Shown: positions 25,176 to 37,500, numbered from the stretch's first letter. The stretch: DNA of 64,000 nucleotides from Allacma fusca (GCA_947179485.1 OX359246.1:29760001-29824000); one strand, 5' to 3'. Numbers and translations: made by a program. Notes: generated by a model not told the origin, from the letters alone.

Positions 25176-26740
25176 GATAAATTGGTAGGTCCAAAAGACA
25201 AGAAACAATAGGCGCAGCCAGAGATTAAACTAAAAAATTCGCTGAAAATTTCTGAAAGGATGAAAAACTTCTTAAAAACATGAATTTGAATACAGATTAA
25301 TTTCCTGTGTATCTGGATGTACAAAGTATAAAGAAAATAAACTTGGAATTGACAATTGGTCAAGTTTTCACGAATTCAAGTAGGCGACGAAAATAAAGCC
25401 TTGACACGGATAATTAAATACTATCATAAAAAATAGAATCATGATAGTAAGTGTTTGTAGAACTTGTTATTTAAATTTAGTTTTTACCTTTCAACCGAAA
25501 TTTCAGACTGAAGGACAAGTACACTTAAATTACACACCTACACATTAATTCAAATCAGTAATGTTTACAGAATTCAGTGCAAAAAGAAATACAGAAAATT
25601 CAATGCAAAGAAATGTTTCCTGACATCAATCTACAAGATTTTTTTTCTTCTATGCATGCACAATCACGTAAATCAGGTGTGTTTGTCACGTTAGTACTTC
25701 TGTGAATGTTTCCCAAATGCTTTCCAAAGCTTCGAAATAGTGTTGTTTAAATGCATTAGTGCATTTATATATAACAAGTCTTTAAGTTATTTTTTGTAGA
25801 AACTGAAGTAGATAAAAAGTTAATCAAAGGTTATTGACGAATTCCAAAATAGTCACAAAAGCTTAGTGGGCAACGCTGCTCGGGGAATATACATTGCGAC
25901 AAATGAGCAAGACATAGAATTGAAAATGCTGAAGTTAATTCGACCCGATTCCGGGTATGTACTCGTTAAGAGAATTGTATGAATAATTTAATATTCGGCA
26001 CTTTGCAACGATTTATGACATCACTAAATGGAAATTGGTGCGAGAGGGCACCGCTAGAACTGTGTAACTCCAGAAAGATTTGACAAAGTGAATTTATTTA
26101 TGAATTTTTCAAGGATATATGCCTGCAGACTATACAGATAATAAGATTGAACAAAATCCAATAACGGCAACTGAATTTTCGAAAAACCCGAGTACTTCGA
26201 AAAAATTTGATCAAGTGAAATTATTTTGTAGTTATTGCTCATGGAGATACAATTGAAAAAATCGTAAAGCTGGTTCCTTCGTTTACAATAAAACTGTAAC
26301 TCCGAGACGATTTGGCCCCTGTTTACACAAAATCTAATGAGGAATGTTTGGTTATTATAGCGCTGTACACGGAATTACAGAGCGCAGATGTGCAAACGTA
26401 CAGACATTATACAAGCGTATGTATAAAGGCGCTAGCGCTGCCCAGAAAAACTGTTTAGACTCCCTGGCGTATTTTCATTAAATATAAATAATCTTTAATA
26501 TTCCCCGTCAAATATTTCAGGTAATGAAAGATTGGTTTGATTATGTTATTTATAAATACACAAGTAATATTATTGTAACCTTGTATATTGTTTGTTTGTG
26601 AAGTGGAATTAATGCTGGAATGAGTCTTTCGCAACAAATAATCAACATTTCTCAGGAATATGGCCAGCTCATTACCTTTTAATGATTGCTCAAAACAGAT
26701 TAAATTACATTTAAGAGGAGTCACGCATAGTAAGAGAAGA
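25176..26740. repeat. 5'-flank block of receptor copy 3
   Basis: Non-coding, homologous to the flanks of copies 1 and 2. It carries TGCAAACGTACAGACATTAT at about 26,391 and TTTCAGGTAATGAAAG near 26,515. It ends abruptly near 26,735, where similarity to the other blocks stops and the transposon-rich region starts. Confidence 0.55.
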
Positions 26741-27497
26741 ATTTGAAATTACACGAGACTTACCTGGAAGTTAAAGTTTGATTATAATTATGTCGTCTCC
26801 TGTTGTCCCCTCTGTAAAAGGAAACTTACAATTCACCGTTTGTACCATATGAAAAGGCTCATGCATGTGTGTGTACCCTATCGATAGATATTTTCAAGCT
26901 AAACACATTGGTTACCGCCTGTCTTGAATGCCCAATATGAAGCGAGAGAAGTTTTGAACCTTACTTTAAGTATTGATTAAATTACCTCTGGGCATAATTT
27001 TATTTTTGTTAATGTTAAACCGGACAGATTACATAGACATGAAAAGATACTGGCTAATTGTAAGTACACAAATTTCTCTTGATGGTTAATTTGCAGTAAA
27101 GTTAGAAGTAAGCGTTTTTTCAACTGATATTATTTTACATATGTTACAATTTTCATTTGAAATTTATTGCTTCAGGGAATTTTCAGCTAGACCTTGTTAT
27201 AAATTAATTCCAGCTGGACAAAATACAATTGTTGTAATCGAAAATTAATGCGTTAAAATTAATCTACAAGTTTTGATTTTACATTACAAAATTAAGTTAA
27301 AATGAACAAAAACGTCAATTTCAATAATTTAAAACTGGATTACGTGATAACATCATAGAACAAAACTGTTTCCACAAAAGGCTTATATCTGGCGACCACT
27401 AACAGTTGATACTTAAGACCAGAAACCTTGTTAGCTGCAGACACCGGTGTTTCGTCCTATTTGGGACTCTTAAAGAAAACGTCAATCCTTTCCATGT
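26741..27497. other. Non-coding stretch, nothing recognised
   Basis: AT-rich DNA between the receptor array and a transposase relic. Neither transposon ends nor conserved exons were found. Confidence 0.4.
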
Positions 27498-28852
27498 GTG
27501 TCAAGAGTTCGCACAAATTTAGAAGAAGATCTGGAGTTCATTAGGGATCAGCATATTACAGAAGCTGACACAACAGTAGCTTTGTCATTAGTAAAAAGGT
27601 GTGCTAAACTGACTTGTCACCATATTGTTACAGACGATTACGAGTGCATTGAAAATGCTGGTGATTTTAATAATGTAACAAAATCATGTTATCAATATTT
27701 ACACGCCTGCAGAGAATAGAATTGGAAATGTTATGTTAAAAGCCATACATTATATTTGAAAATTTAAAAAGATAATGCCGAAGATCTTTCATATGTTGAC
27801 GACGACGGCGCTATTGTCAGACAAGTTTATGACAACGACGAATATGTCTCGACGAATCGAAAAGCTACAATGTTGAAATGTATTCAGGAACATCCTGGGT
27901 GGAGTTGGAAAACCATTTCGTCGAGATTTCCAACGCTTATGCACCAGTCTTACCAACAAATTTGGCAAAAACAAGTAGAAGAAGGGGGACAAAATGGAAA
28001 AACTTCGCCAACTTGATAGCATGGTTTACGATAATTTCCAGAAGCTCGCGAATCCGAGTCATGCAAAATTGTACATGACTTGGATATACGACGTTGGGGA
28101 ATTTAGGTTTCCCGTGTAATCCTGAATTTTGAATTTAAAGAGTCCGCGACCTGGCTCCTAAACTTTAAACGAAGGCATGGTATTGGGTCTCAGAAAATCC
28201 AGCGAGTTGTTAAGAAGCGTGAGGTTGTGGCACAATCCAAAATAGAGTCGTAAAGTGATGATTATCGGCAGCAAATGAAGAACGTCTCTTTTGAAGAATT
28301 TTGAAGAATTTTGAACCAAATTTTTTATGGTCCATTAATCAAGTCAGAGTAGAATACGAACTCATTGGTACGCAACCATTGCCTTTCAAACGACAGAGAG
28401 TGACACATTGGTTTGGGTTTTCACCAAAAATCGAGCAACGCACTCCTACACTATACAGTCTATAATGCGTTTGGCCGGTGAAATAGTTGGGGATTTTTAT
28501 GCTTGCCTTCAAGAAACAGAGAGAAAAAATGAGCCCCGGCGTAGAGGCATCCATAATACCAACACCAAATTTGACAGTAACATTTAGCGCTTCCGGCAAA
28601 CTGACAAAGTCGCACGTGGAACACTTTTTGGAGAAAGTTATAAAACCAAAAGTATTCCAAGACTTTCTTTTCACATTTGATCACTGGTCAGCACAGTTGG
28701 ACCCCATATTATACTCCAGCAGATTTGGAGTCAATGGTGTACGTACTTGTACAACTGTGGTAGTTCCCAAAAAATGCACCTCGAAACGTCAGGCCCTTGA
28801 CACTGGTGTCAACAGGAAAATAAAGTCACTCATACGGGAAATGTATAATTAA
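27498..28852 (+). pseudogene. Decayed Tc5/pogo/jerky-like transposase relic
   Basis: Pieces of a DDE-type transposase in shifting frames. A first helix-turn-helix-like part reads ATMLKCIQEHPGWSWKTISS (about 27,867-27,926) followed by a QIWQKQVEEGG piece. A CENP-B/Tc5-type DNA-binding part follows near 28,139 (ATWLLNFKRRHG, KIQRVVKKREV). A catalytic-core part lies at 28,330-28,480 (VEYELIGTQPLPFKRQRV) and a C-terminal core at 28,490-28,850 (FSASGKLTKSHVEHFLEKV, then FTFDHWSAQLDP, where FxxDxW holds the second catalytic Asp, and VVPKKCTS). At least four frameshifts or stops break it. The order of parts fits the jerky/Tigger/Tc5 type, recognised from memory of that family. The N-terminal 73-codon frame at 27,498 is not recognised. 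Confidence 0.7.
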
Positions 28853-28888
28853 ACCACTCTCCACGAAAAAATGAATGTCGACTCGCGG

Positions 28889-29574
28889 TCAGAAATAGTG
28901 TACTGAATATTGAACGGGACTGTCAAAAGCAAGCGTTGTAGATATTTTCTTCTTTTTCCTTCTTGCAGATTGTATATGAATACAGCTGTCATCATCAGGT
29001 GGTGTAGAGATTACCTTTTTCTTTCTTCTAACCGTTTTAACCTGAACGGTGCTTTCGCTTTCTGGAATTAGGGTTGCTAAACTCTTCTTCCGTTTCACAA
29101 GTTTCACATGAAGAGAAGAAGTTTCACTTTCTTGAGGTGTGATATCAGTAACAATCGGTTGCTTCTCCCGGGTATTGCGTTCTTCGTGAGATTTTCATGC
29201 GAACTGTTGTACTAGTGGAATTGCTGCTTATTGCGGGGATCCTTTCTCTTTTGCTGGATTTTCTTGCTCTTCATTGATCCTGCACAAGGTGTTACTACGT
29301 CAAGCCGATTATCTGTATTACGTAATGCTTTCTCCGCGTCAGCCAGCGCCTTTTTTAGCTCAAGTTCTTCCGGGTCAATTATGTGGTCGCAATAAGGGAC
29401 TATCCCTACATTCCATTGCATGATATTCATGAAAAAAGTCAAAGAAGGCAACGTGGCGACAATCCCTACACAGCAGAAAAGAGGGTGGAGTTTCACATAT
29501 GGTGACGTCAAGGGGGAAGATGAGAAATTTGTCATCCATTCCCTACACTTGTAAACAAGTGTCTTTCTTCCCAT
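28889..29574 (-). CDS. Unrecognised lysine-rich ORF pair
   Basis: Two minus-strand open stretches: 29574-29212 (ATG start, 120 codons, MGRKTLVYKCREW at the start, ending in a basic KSKKIQQKRKDPRN tail) and about 29190-28889 in another frame. The second contains three imperfect repeats of about 25 residues built on VKLVKRKK, VKTVRRKKK and IQSARRKKKK, separated by acidic/Ser-Thr spacers. The two could be exons of one gene or one frame broken by an indel. The repeats look like nuclear-localisation-type basic clusters. No family is recognised. The position between a pogo relic and a hAT suggests transposon cargo, but this is only context. Confidence 0.3.
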
Positions 29575-30040
29575 TGTTTGCGACTCTAATTATTACTAAT
29601 TAATTTAAGTTAAAAGAAATCGACAATTATTAGTTTTATCTTCCTTTCAAAATTCGTATGCATTATTTCAGTCGTATACCTTCAGAATAATCCAATACGG
29701 AGCAGCTTTTGTTTAAGTTTACTCAAGTTATTTAACAATAAGAATACAGGGAGCTCAGCTAAAGAATCTTCCACGGTGACGTCACGCGTTCGACTTTTTT
29801 TCGCGCGGTTTGCTCTTATGGGGATTGTCGCTACCATATATTCTACTAGCACTGCACAGCCAGCTATCGCTGGCTTCGAAAGTCTTCATAATTTGTTGGT
29901 TCAGTCACATATAACGTGATTCACAAATAACTGACTGTGCAATAAATATATCCGGATAATGAGATGCATAAACAGCTATCTGCTTCGCCAATGGAAAATA
30001 CAAAAACGCCAATTGTAAGTACATGAATATTACATTCCGT
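29575..30040. other. Non-coding stretch with a short inverted repeat
   Basis: Contains GGGGATTGTCGCTACC at about 29,820, the inverse of a near-identical word GTGGCGACAATCCCTAC at about 29,452. It may be an end of the element that carries the lysine-rich ORFs. No gene seen. Confidence 0.3.
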
Positions 30041-30200
30041 TAGAGCATCTCGGGCGGTTGAAATTTGCGGGTAAGACCGTAAAAAGCCCGGCCCGCCCGG
30101 GCTTTGGGCGGGTACGGGTAAAACTTATTACACCTGACGGGCTACGGGCGGGTACGGTCTTTTCAATGCGGTTGAAAAAGACCGTGAAAGCCCGTAAAAG
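30041..30200. mobile_element. Terminus of a TAGAGCATCTC-family hAT element
   Basis: It starts with TAGAGCATCTCGGGCGG and continues with GCCCG/CGGGC-rich subterminal repeats that match the right end of the complete 325-bp element at 11,797-12,121 over about 130 bp. The opposite terminus was not found between here and 34 kb, so the element is truncated or rearranged. It may have belonged to the hAT transposase that follows, but this cannot be shown. Confidence 0.7.
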
Positions 30201-30645
30201 CCCGTGGAAAAATTCATGTGTGGTGAATGCTGGATCAGGGGTTGTAAAAGTACATTTGCTTGAATACATAACACGATTTTGGAACGTTTGTAATTTTATC
30301 TTTAAAAAAGACTTGACATCCCATGTCAACGGATGAAAATGCAGGAAACAGTCGGAAGATTGCAAGTTTGGAAATCATTTAAACACGTACTAGTTGAATA
30401 TAGGTTTCCATAAATTATGTGAATGCAATGAGTTCAGGGACATTTTAGCAGGCAATCGCGCTAGGTAGGTACGCCAACTCTGGCCAAACATAATTGTAAG
30501 AATTTATTTTCATTTATTTTACATTTTCAATTTTAATGTTATATTTACATTATTACGCCTGCACACATTAACCCATCAATATGGAGCATAAACTATTTGA
30601 AACAGAAATCTTGTTAAAATCTTTTTTTAAATAAATACTTTATCT
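30201..30645. other. Non-coding stretch, nothing recognised
   Basis: AT-rich DNA between a hAT end and the hAT transposase relic. The C-terminal dimerisation part of a hAT transposase would be expected here on the minus strand but was not found. Confidence 0.35.
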
Positions 30646-33312
30646 TTAGTAAAACCAATTATTGGAGATAAATGAGCTAATGTTTGCATCATTATATAAC
30701 GAAAGGGTGAAAATAAATGATAAATAATGTGTGTGACAAACTCGGTCGTAAATGGATAATTTCTTTGCTGCTTTTAATTGGTTTGAATCATCGGAATCCT
30801 GGGAACCAGTAGATGGTTCGTGTTCGTAATTGACTTCCGTCTGTTTGGTGTTTTTCAAAATTTTTAAGGCTGCTTGGCAGGCTAGGTTTATAATACGTGC
30901 CAGACATCTCACTCTCTGATCGTCACAGTTCCATTCAACTTCCTGTAAATTTTTAAAATTATGATGTAAATTATTACGACGATGTTATTATTATAACTTA
31001 ATTTGAAAAACAATTCTACCCGTCATTTTATAACTATGAATATCTCGCTGGCTAAATGCAATAAATAGTAAAGCTACTATACACATTGTGAAACCAGTTT
31101 AAATAATTAAATTGAAATATAAACTATTATTTACCGGCCGTAGCATTTTTGCGAGTTCCTTTAACATCGTATTCATATTTGAAGTGTTGTCGCTCGTTAT
31201 GGCGAGGAGCATAGTAGTAATACCATAGGACACCAAAACGTCGTAGACAGATTTGGCTAAATTTGCCCCTTTGTGGGATCCCTTCAATATGTCAAAATCC
31301 AGAACTACTTGCTGGTAATTCCAATCCGAATCAATGTAAGTTGCCAAGATGCCATGAAAGGATTTTCCACACCTTGATGACCAGCAGTCAACTACCAGTG
31401 AAATAGATCCGGATTGAGACTGGTATCAAGATTAAACGTCACACTATATGTAGCAAGTTCTCCAAACCAAATTGATATGTAGTTATCAGAAATAGTACCT
31501 GAAGTTTCCGTTTAATCTCGGCCCGTTTATCTTCGTACATGGCTTGTATTTTGGCTTTAATTGTTTCACGCTGAGGCATCTTTACCGGGGGTTGTTTTTG
31601 CAAAAGAAACCAATGCTCTAAATGAATCTTTCTCAACTATGCTGAAGGGCTGATTTGTCATAATGATAAACTCGCCAAGTCGGGACATAAAATCTTTTTC
31701 CGATGCTCCCTGCAAAATTATTTAAAAAATAACAAATGAGACAATTTTCATTCAGTTTAAAATATTTTTTGTATAACATGATATTTATTTATTGATATAC
31801 GATGACGTTGCAATTACTTTGCTAAATGCAGCTAATATCGGATTCTTGAAATCACCATACTTTTCCTTTTGGAAATAGCTTAGCTTGTCAGTGTGCTGGC
31901 TTTTTAAATGTTTCATTAAATTTCCAATACTAGATCGCGGTTCTTTTTTGAAACTTTTTCTGTAAATATTAAATTTATGGAAATCTGTTTTTTACAATTA
32001 TTACCAGTAGTAAATCTACAGTTACATGAGGACACCATAAATATAAGAGAATTAATAGTCTACTAATATACATATTTCCACTTACTTGCAATAGTTACAC
32101 GTGTATTTATCAGTCTCCCTGCAATAAGTAAAATGGTTGTGTGCTACTGATTTTTTCACCGGCTTACAGGGTGGCTTGATTTAAATCACTTGATTTTTTT
32201 CAAATAAATCATTGATTTAAAACAAAATTGACTCTTCAACTTTTACGGTTAGGTAAAATTTATTTTACGTCTCCAAACGTTGTAAAATGTGCATTTTTTT
32301 GATTTTACAAATTTTTGGTATAAAACCATTTTGGATTTTGATAATTTTCAGAATAATTTGGGCACGTTGATATATTGATTATCTGTCAAGCTGTCAAAGT
32401 GCCATAAAATTTGGATATGAATGAGTTTTGAAGTATTGTATAATACAGATACTAGAGCTTCTGCTGGGGACAATTGTTATGCCCCACAGAAGATTCCGCC
32501 TCGTTTCAAAATCCAGGGAAATAACACGGAGACAATATTTATATTCCAAAATTGTCTCGTCCCTAACAGAAACTCAGTAACTACAAAAACATTCCAATAT
32601 CCAATCTTTCTAAAAGAGTACCGTTTAAAGTGGCAAAATTTGACTGTGAATTTTGCATTTTTTAAATGTTACTCTTGTGCGGAGATATATTCACACGACT
32701 TGTTTAAACGGTATATTCCCAATTTGCAAATAATTTTTCTGTCCCAACATACTCTACCATCCCATCCCGAAACACTGTATATGCACACACTGTGCACATT
32801 TTATATAATTACATATATATAAATATATTTATGTATACATAAATCAATAAAAATCCAAATGAGACAGCTGGTATCTGTCCTACACAGTGTTTGGCTTCAA
32901 AGACAACTTAATTCCAAATTGTTACAATATAAAAAATACTGTTTATCTTTGGAATTGGCCTTTAACCAGCTTTTTATTTCACATTAGGTAGCTGACTTGC
33001 CTTTGTAATTTTCTCTCAATACATTTGATTGATTGTTCAAGTTTCATTGGTGTCAACAGTGCACAATATTATTAGGAATATTAAAATCCAAAAATTTGTA
33101 TGGAAATTTTATCGTACTATAAAATTTTGAATTTAAATCATCAAATATTGATTTAAATCAAAACAATCCGATTTAAATCAAATAAATCAGATTTATTTGA
33201 TTTTTTTCAAAAAAATCAAAAAAATCAGCAACCCTGCCGGCTTATGAGCTTGTATTGAGTCATCTGCACTTTGATTTAATTCGTCAATGCTTTTTGCTCC
33301 TTCTTCACTCAT
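30646..33312 (-). pseudogene. hAT transposase with BED finger, broken by insertion and frameshift
   Basis: Minus-strand, multi-exon. Exon 1 starts at ATG 33312 (MSEEGAKSIDELNQ), is split by a 1.07-kb hAT insertion at 32,167-33,236 and resumes with HNHFTY, TDKYTCNYC, ending at donor 32,096. Exon 2 (31959-31818) completes a BED zinc finger (CxxC, then MKHLKSQH). Exon 3 (31709-31499) holds SRLGEFIIMTNQPFSIVEKD and, after a one-base frameshift, PPVKMPQRETIKAKIQAMY. Exon 4 (31419-31135) holds the hAT core: VVDCWSS with the first catalytic Asp, LKGSHKGANLAKSVYDVL and AITSDNTSNM with the second. Exon 5 begins at 30942 (RCLARIINLACQAAL, where Arg replaces the usual His). The hATC dimerisation domain is missing. 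Dead element of the hAT superfamily; motif order is clear. Confidence 0.85.
32167..33236. mobile_element. Non-autonomous hAT element, CAGGGTTGC-type termini, inside a transposase exon
   Basis: The ends CAGGGTGGCTTGATTT and the inverse of CAGGGTTGCTGATTT are bounded by perfect 8-bp duplications CCGGCTTA (32159-32166 and 33237-33244). The subterminal parts are runs of GATTTAAATC palindromes. Internal open frames are not recognised. Removing it with one duplication copy rejoins exon 1 of the hAT transposase in frame, which proves the insertion. Related termini end at 362. Confidence 0.93.
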
Positions 33313-33489
33313 GTTGAAAACTTAGTTTTAATTGATTATTAGAGTTAATATAATTATCAAATAGAACCCCATTGAACTATACACTCACATTGATAATAAC
33401 TATAAAAGCCTGGTTGGCGGTTTTCCAAGCTTCAGCTTTGCCCGACGTTACTATTCTACCCAAACCACGTGTCCTTTGCATCCGGAATG

Positions 33490-33796
33490 AAAGGTTTTAT
33501 TCACGTGAAATTTGAATTTTATTCGCGGAAATAAATACCTGCAAATTACCAGAAATGTCAAGGTCAGGTTCAAGTATTTCATATACTGCGACCCGAACTT
33601 GAACCCGATAAAGTGTTCAGGTATTTTATTTAACCCGAACCTGACGGGTACCTGCCCCAATTTTCAGGTGCGGATCTTGCAACTACCCGCACTCGACCCG
33701 ATAATCGGGTACTTCAATTTAGTTAACCCGAACCCGACCCGAACCTGACCCGACGGGTATTTTTCAGGTACTACCTGATACTTGCAAGCAGCTCTG
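33490..33796. repeat. Solo hAT-like terminus rich in ACCCGAACCCGACCC words
   Basis: Dense ACCCGA / TCGGGT words lead up to GCAAGCAGCTCTG, the inverse of a CAGAGCTGC-type terminus, at 33,796. A receptor-intron fragment starts at the next base. No matching left end was found. It could be the 5' end of the adjacent hAT transposase element or an unrelated truncated element. Confidence 0.55.
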
Positions 33797-33848
33797 TTTC
33801 ACATGCAGTAATATATATCTGTTTTCAGAAACACATATAGTCTGAAGT
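33797..33848 (-). pseudogene. Intron-5 fragment of a lost receptor copy
   Basis: About 52 bp nearly identical (around three mismatches) to 13,925-13,976, which is intron 5 of receptor copy 2. It shares CACATGCAGTAATAT and AGAAACACATATAGTCTGAA in the same orientation. It is sandwiched between a hAT end and the 8.2-kb element. It is too long and specific for chance and marks the former 3' part of a further receptor unit. Confidence 0.8.
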
Positions 33849-33849
33849 G

Positions 33850-34483
33850 GGTAAGTTCACATGTATCCTGTAAAGGTAAAACTGGGCGTACGGGAAATGT
33901 GACCATAGTGGTCTTGAGCATGAAGTATGCCATAATGCATGTGTTTGTGGTGTTGCTTGCCGGCTACTACCCGGTTGACGGGAGATATCGGGAAAATACC
34001 CGGTTTTCGGGAGATCCGGAATATCTTCGGAGCTACACGTCCGATTTCCGTAATGTAAAGTGATCGGGATCTAGAAATGAATGCTGCTTAGTAGTTTTGA
34101 ACGATTTTTGAAATTTCAAAAAACTAGGTATAAAATTTTGAAAAATAATTTTCAAAATTTTGAAATTTAATAAAAATTTTTGCAGAGTGAACAAATGTGT
34201 CGGGTAAACTGGATGTGTTTGTGCACTACGGTATAAAAGTACATGTTAGTCTCAGTGTGCCCCACAAATTGTATCCAACAAATTGTGATTTAGCACTTTG
34301 TGAACCAATAATTAGGTACAAAACATAAACAATGCATTTCCTGCGTAAAAACACTACATTGCATAACTAAATTGTACGTTGGAATGCATCCATACAAATT
34401 ATTTATTTTTTAAATTTAACATAATAAACTGGAGACATTATTCAATGGTAAATAAAATAATGTAATGATAAAAGAAATAACGT
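33850..34483 (+). repeat. Left terminal inverted repeat of the 8.2-kb element
   Basis: 634 bp matching the inverse of 41,407-42,035 at an estimated 96-97 percent with a few small indels (hand comparison). It includes a CCGGTTTTCGGGAGATCCGG-like GC island and a palindromic AAATTTTGAAAATTATTTTC region. It ends inside at AAAGAAATAACGT. Confidence 0.9.
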
Positions 34484-34559
34484 TACACAATGTAAAAGTG
34501 CTGTGAATACAAAAATATGTTATAAGCTTCAAAGCAGTTCTAGTATCTTGAACCATTTT

Positions 34560-37500
34560 TTGTACTCCTTTTTGTATGTTTGCAAATACCACATCTGGTT
34601 GCGTTGTTCCGTTTTCGGACACCGGAACGATAGGTGCAAACAAATAAGGAATGTAAAGTTCAGAACCGGGCTTCTTTGTTTGTACGTAAGATTTGTCTAT
34701 TTGCTTCGCAAATATTATTTTAAGTGACTGATCGCTTCGAACATTGTAACCACAGCTGGGTCCAATGCATCGACAATATGAAAATACTCCTCATGAAAGG
34801 CACACAAGAATGACAATTTGAAAAGGCGTCATTTTACGAATTTAACAATGCTAGTTAAGAGTATTAGAGTAGAACCAATGATTTATATTATAACAAACAT
34901 TGTGGTTTTATACCCGAGAGCAGTAAATACAAGTAATGAAAGTAAGTCATGTTAACTGTTTTTATTACTCATCTTGTCCAAACAAGGTAGAAGTTAATTC
35001 CAGCATGGTTTTTACTTTTATTATTTATTTTTTGGGCAGTAATATCACACTTAAACTGTTGTTTGTATACTGTTCTAACAAAGAACTGTCATGTAAACGA
35101 TTACAGAATGTTAATTTTAAAAGTGAAACACTATTTCAAAGCGCTAGTATAAATAACACTTGTGATAGAAAATGCTTGCTCCAAATAGTGATGACAGTGC
35201 ATAACCCAAATTTTCACTCGATGGAAAACAATTCATTAGTCATGTATAAAACCTATTAAGATTTTCGAGTAAAAGAGAAAGTGTGAAACTTGTATACACT
35301 ACTTATCTATTCTGGGAGGGAGACAAGTCACTGGCAAATGCAGTACCCAATGTTTGGTGCAATGAAGTATTCCAGATGTAAAAATACTAATTTTTACATA
35401 CGAAATACATGCATTGAAAATGTATAAATGACTGTTTCCAGTTTATGTATTTCTGGTTCGAGATGTTCCTGCAGCAAATGAATGCAACATCAGTTAGTAC
35501 TTGTAATTACCGGTTACCAACAATGACGGCCAAATTTAGTTGTACAGAAGTGAGTGCAACGTTCAGGAAAGATCGTCGTAAATATTCACATCATTTAATT
35601 CAGAGCTGCTCCAGCAGAACGTCCACGATTTGGTTACACGTGATCCATGATATCAGTTTCCCCTTTTGAATTTATTCCAGAAATTGAATTTAGTAATAAT
35701 GGGTAGGACAAGCAAGACATTATGCCGCAATCCCTTTGTCAAGAAAGGCCACTCGAAAACACAAGGACAAAATCTATTATTCGTTGAACAACGCGAATTG
35801 TTACAGCAACATTACCCAAGCATAACTGTCAGTTTATACGATCAATATTGCGTTGGTTGCTACAAATCTGTTTTAAAATGGCTACCACTAGGAGCAAGTG
35901 ATACTTCCCCAGCAGGCCAGATTGATCAACACGAATCTATTCAGGGACCTGGGTTAAGTGTTGCAGGCACTGGTGAGGAAAAATCTCCTCCTCGAAAGTT
36001 ACCGAAAATCTTACAAATTCTTTGCCCCTGCGTGTAGTATTGCAGGGACTGTGTCTCAACCCGAAGCAGCACAGGGAAGTGCGGACGCTTGTTTAGGATA
36101 CCGAAAGTTCCTGAAACTGCATCATCGTCCTTAGAAAGTTTGGAGGACCTTCCAGAAGACTCTTCGCATCCTGCAACGTCAGCTTCAAGCTCTTACATTG
36201 ACTCGGAAATCCAGGTAAAAAAGCTAACCACAAAACTCACCTCTTTACTTCAGACTCCCATAAAGAAAGGAAGTACTCATCACGGTTACAAATTACAAGA
36301 AAAGTATGCAAAATTGGAGGACCATCTCAAGCAACGATTCAAGAAAGTAGCGAAAGCCGACCTGCAGCTTACACCGAAACGAACATGTTCTGCTTGCGAG
36401 GAGCTGTTCCTGGACCTTGCAAAGGTATTCCCTTATCTTAAAACTAGAAGAGAAAAGTATCTCAACCTAACATCTGTACCAAAGTTATTCACCATTGAAG
36501 AAATTGAACAGACGTTTCTATGCACAACATACGAATCCCGCAAAGCTAAAGAATACAAAACTAAATACGGGGCTTTTTTTGCCCCGCATCTTAATTTGAC
36601 TGGAGATCGACTTCCACGGCACGTGGTAGCTGCAGTAGTTGCTTTCTATTTAGACGATCGAAATAGCAGAAATTTGCCTGGGATGCGGCAGACAGTAATG
36701 GTGAGAAATGAAGAAGGAATTCGAGAGGCCCAGAATAAGAGACTCGTTTATATGAACCTCACGGATCTTCACGAAGAATTTAAAAAAGCCTACCCGAAAA
36801 TCACGGTTGGACGTACAAAAGTTTCACTACTTCGGCCCCGTCAGTGTGTGTGGCCCGGTCGTCGTGGTCATCACAACACCTGTGTATGTATAATTCACAA
36901 GAACTTTAAGTTACTTTGCACGGCTCTTGGTTTAATTCAGACGACATCAATAAATCTTAGCTAAATTCTTTGTGATCCAGCTACACCGGAGTGTTATCTA
37001 CGATTTTGTTGTTTCTGTCTAATTGAAAGTAAACTTACTAATCTGACGGCAGGATGCGGAGAGGATAACATTGAGTTCTATCAATGGGAGTCTATTGATC
37101 GAACCGAAATACGGAGGTATTCAGAAAGTTTAGATGTGTTTACGTCTACTTTGCAAGAGCAACTAACAAAATTTGCTGCCCACGATTTCATCGCAAGAAA
37201 ACAAGGTGAACACGTAGCTGTACTGAAGCAGAATATATCTGAAGAATATAATAGAGCCATCTGTCATGTGGATTTCGCCATTAATTATTCATTTGTTCAT
37301 TAGGATGACGTCCAATCCACTCACTGGAACCCCGTCCAAGCAACGATAAATCCTTTTGTCTTGTATTACCGAAGTACGTTTAAATCATACGTCGTAGTAA
37401 GCGACCATATGGAGCACAACACAACTGCATTCCATGCATTTCTCCGCAAAGTTATTCCCATGATCAAGCAAGACTTTCCTCACATCACAACGCTGCACTT

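Noticed and set aside
32421-32822. 133-codon plus-strand open frame
   Set aside because: It lies within the CAGGGT-type non-autonomous hAT element and shows no transposase motif.
30041-33796. One complete hAT element from the 30,041 end to the 33,796 end
   Set aside because: The two ends (TAGAGCATCTC and CAGAGCTGC) match poorly and the flanks share no 8-bp duplication; they are treated as separate.
34936-35259. 107-codon open frame upstream of the transposase, repeated at 38,035
   Set aside because: No domain or codon signature; the repetition is explained by the 3,099-bp duplication, not by selection.
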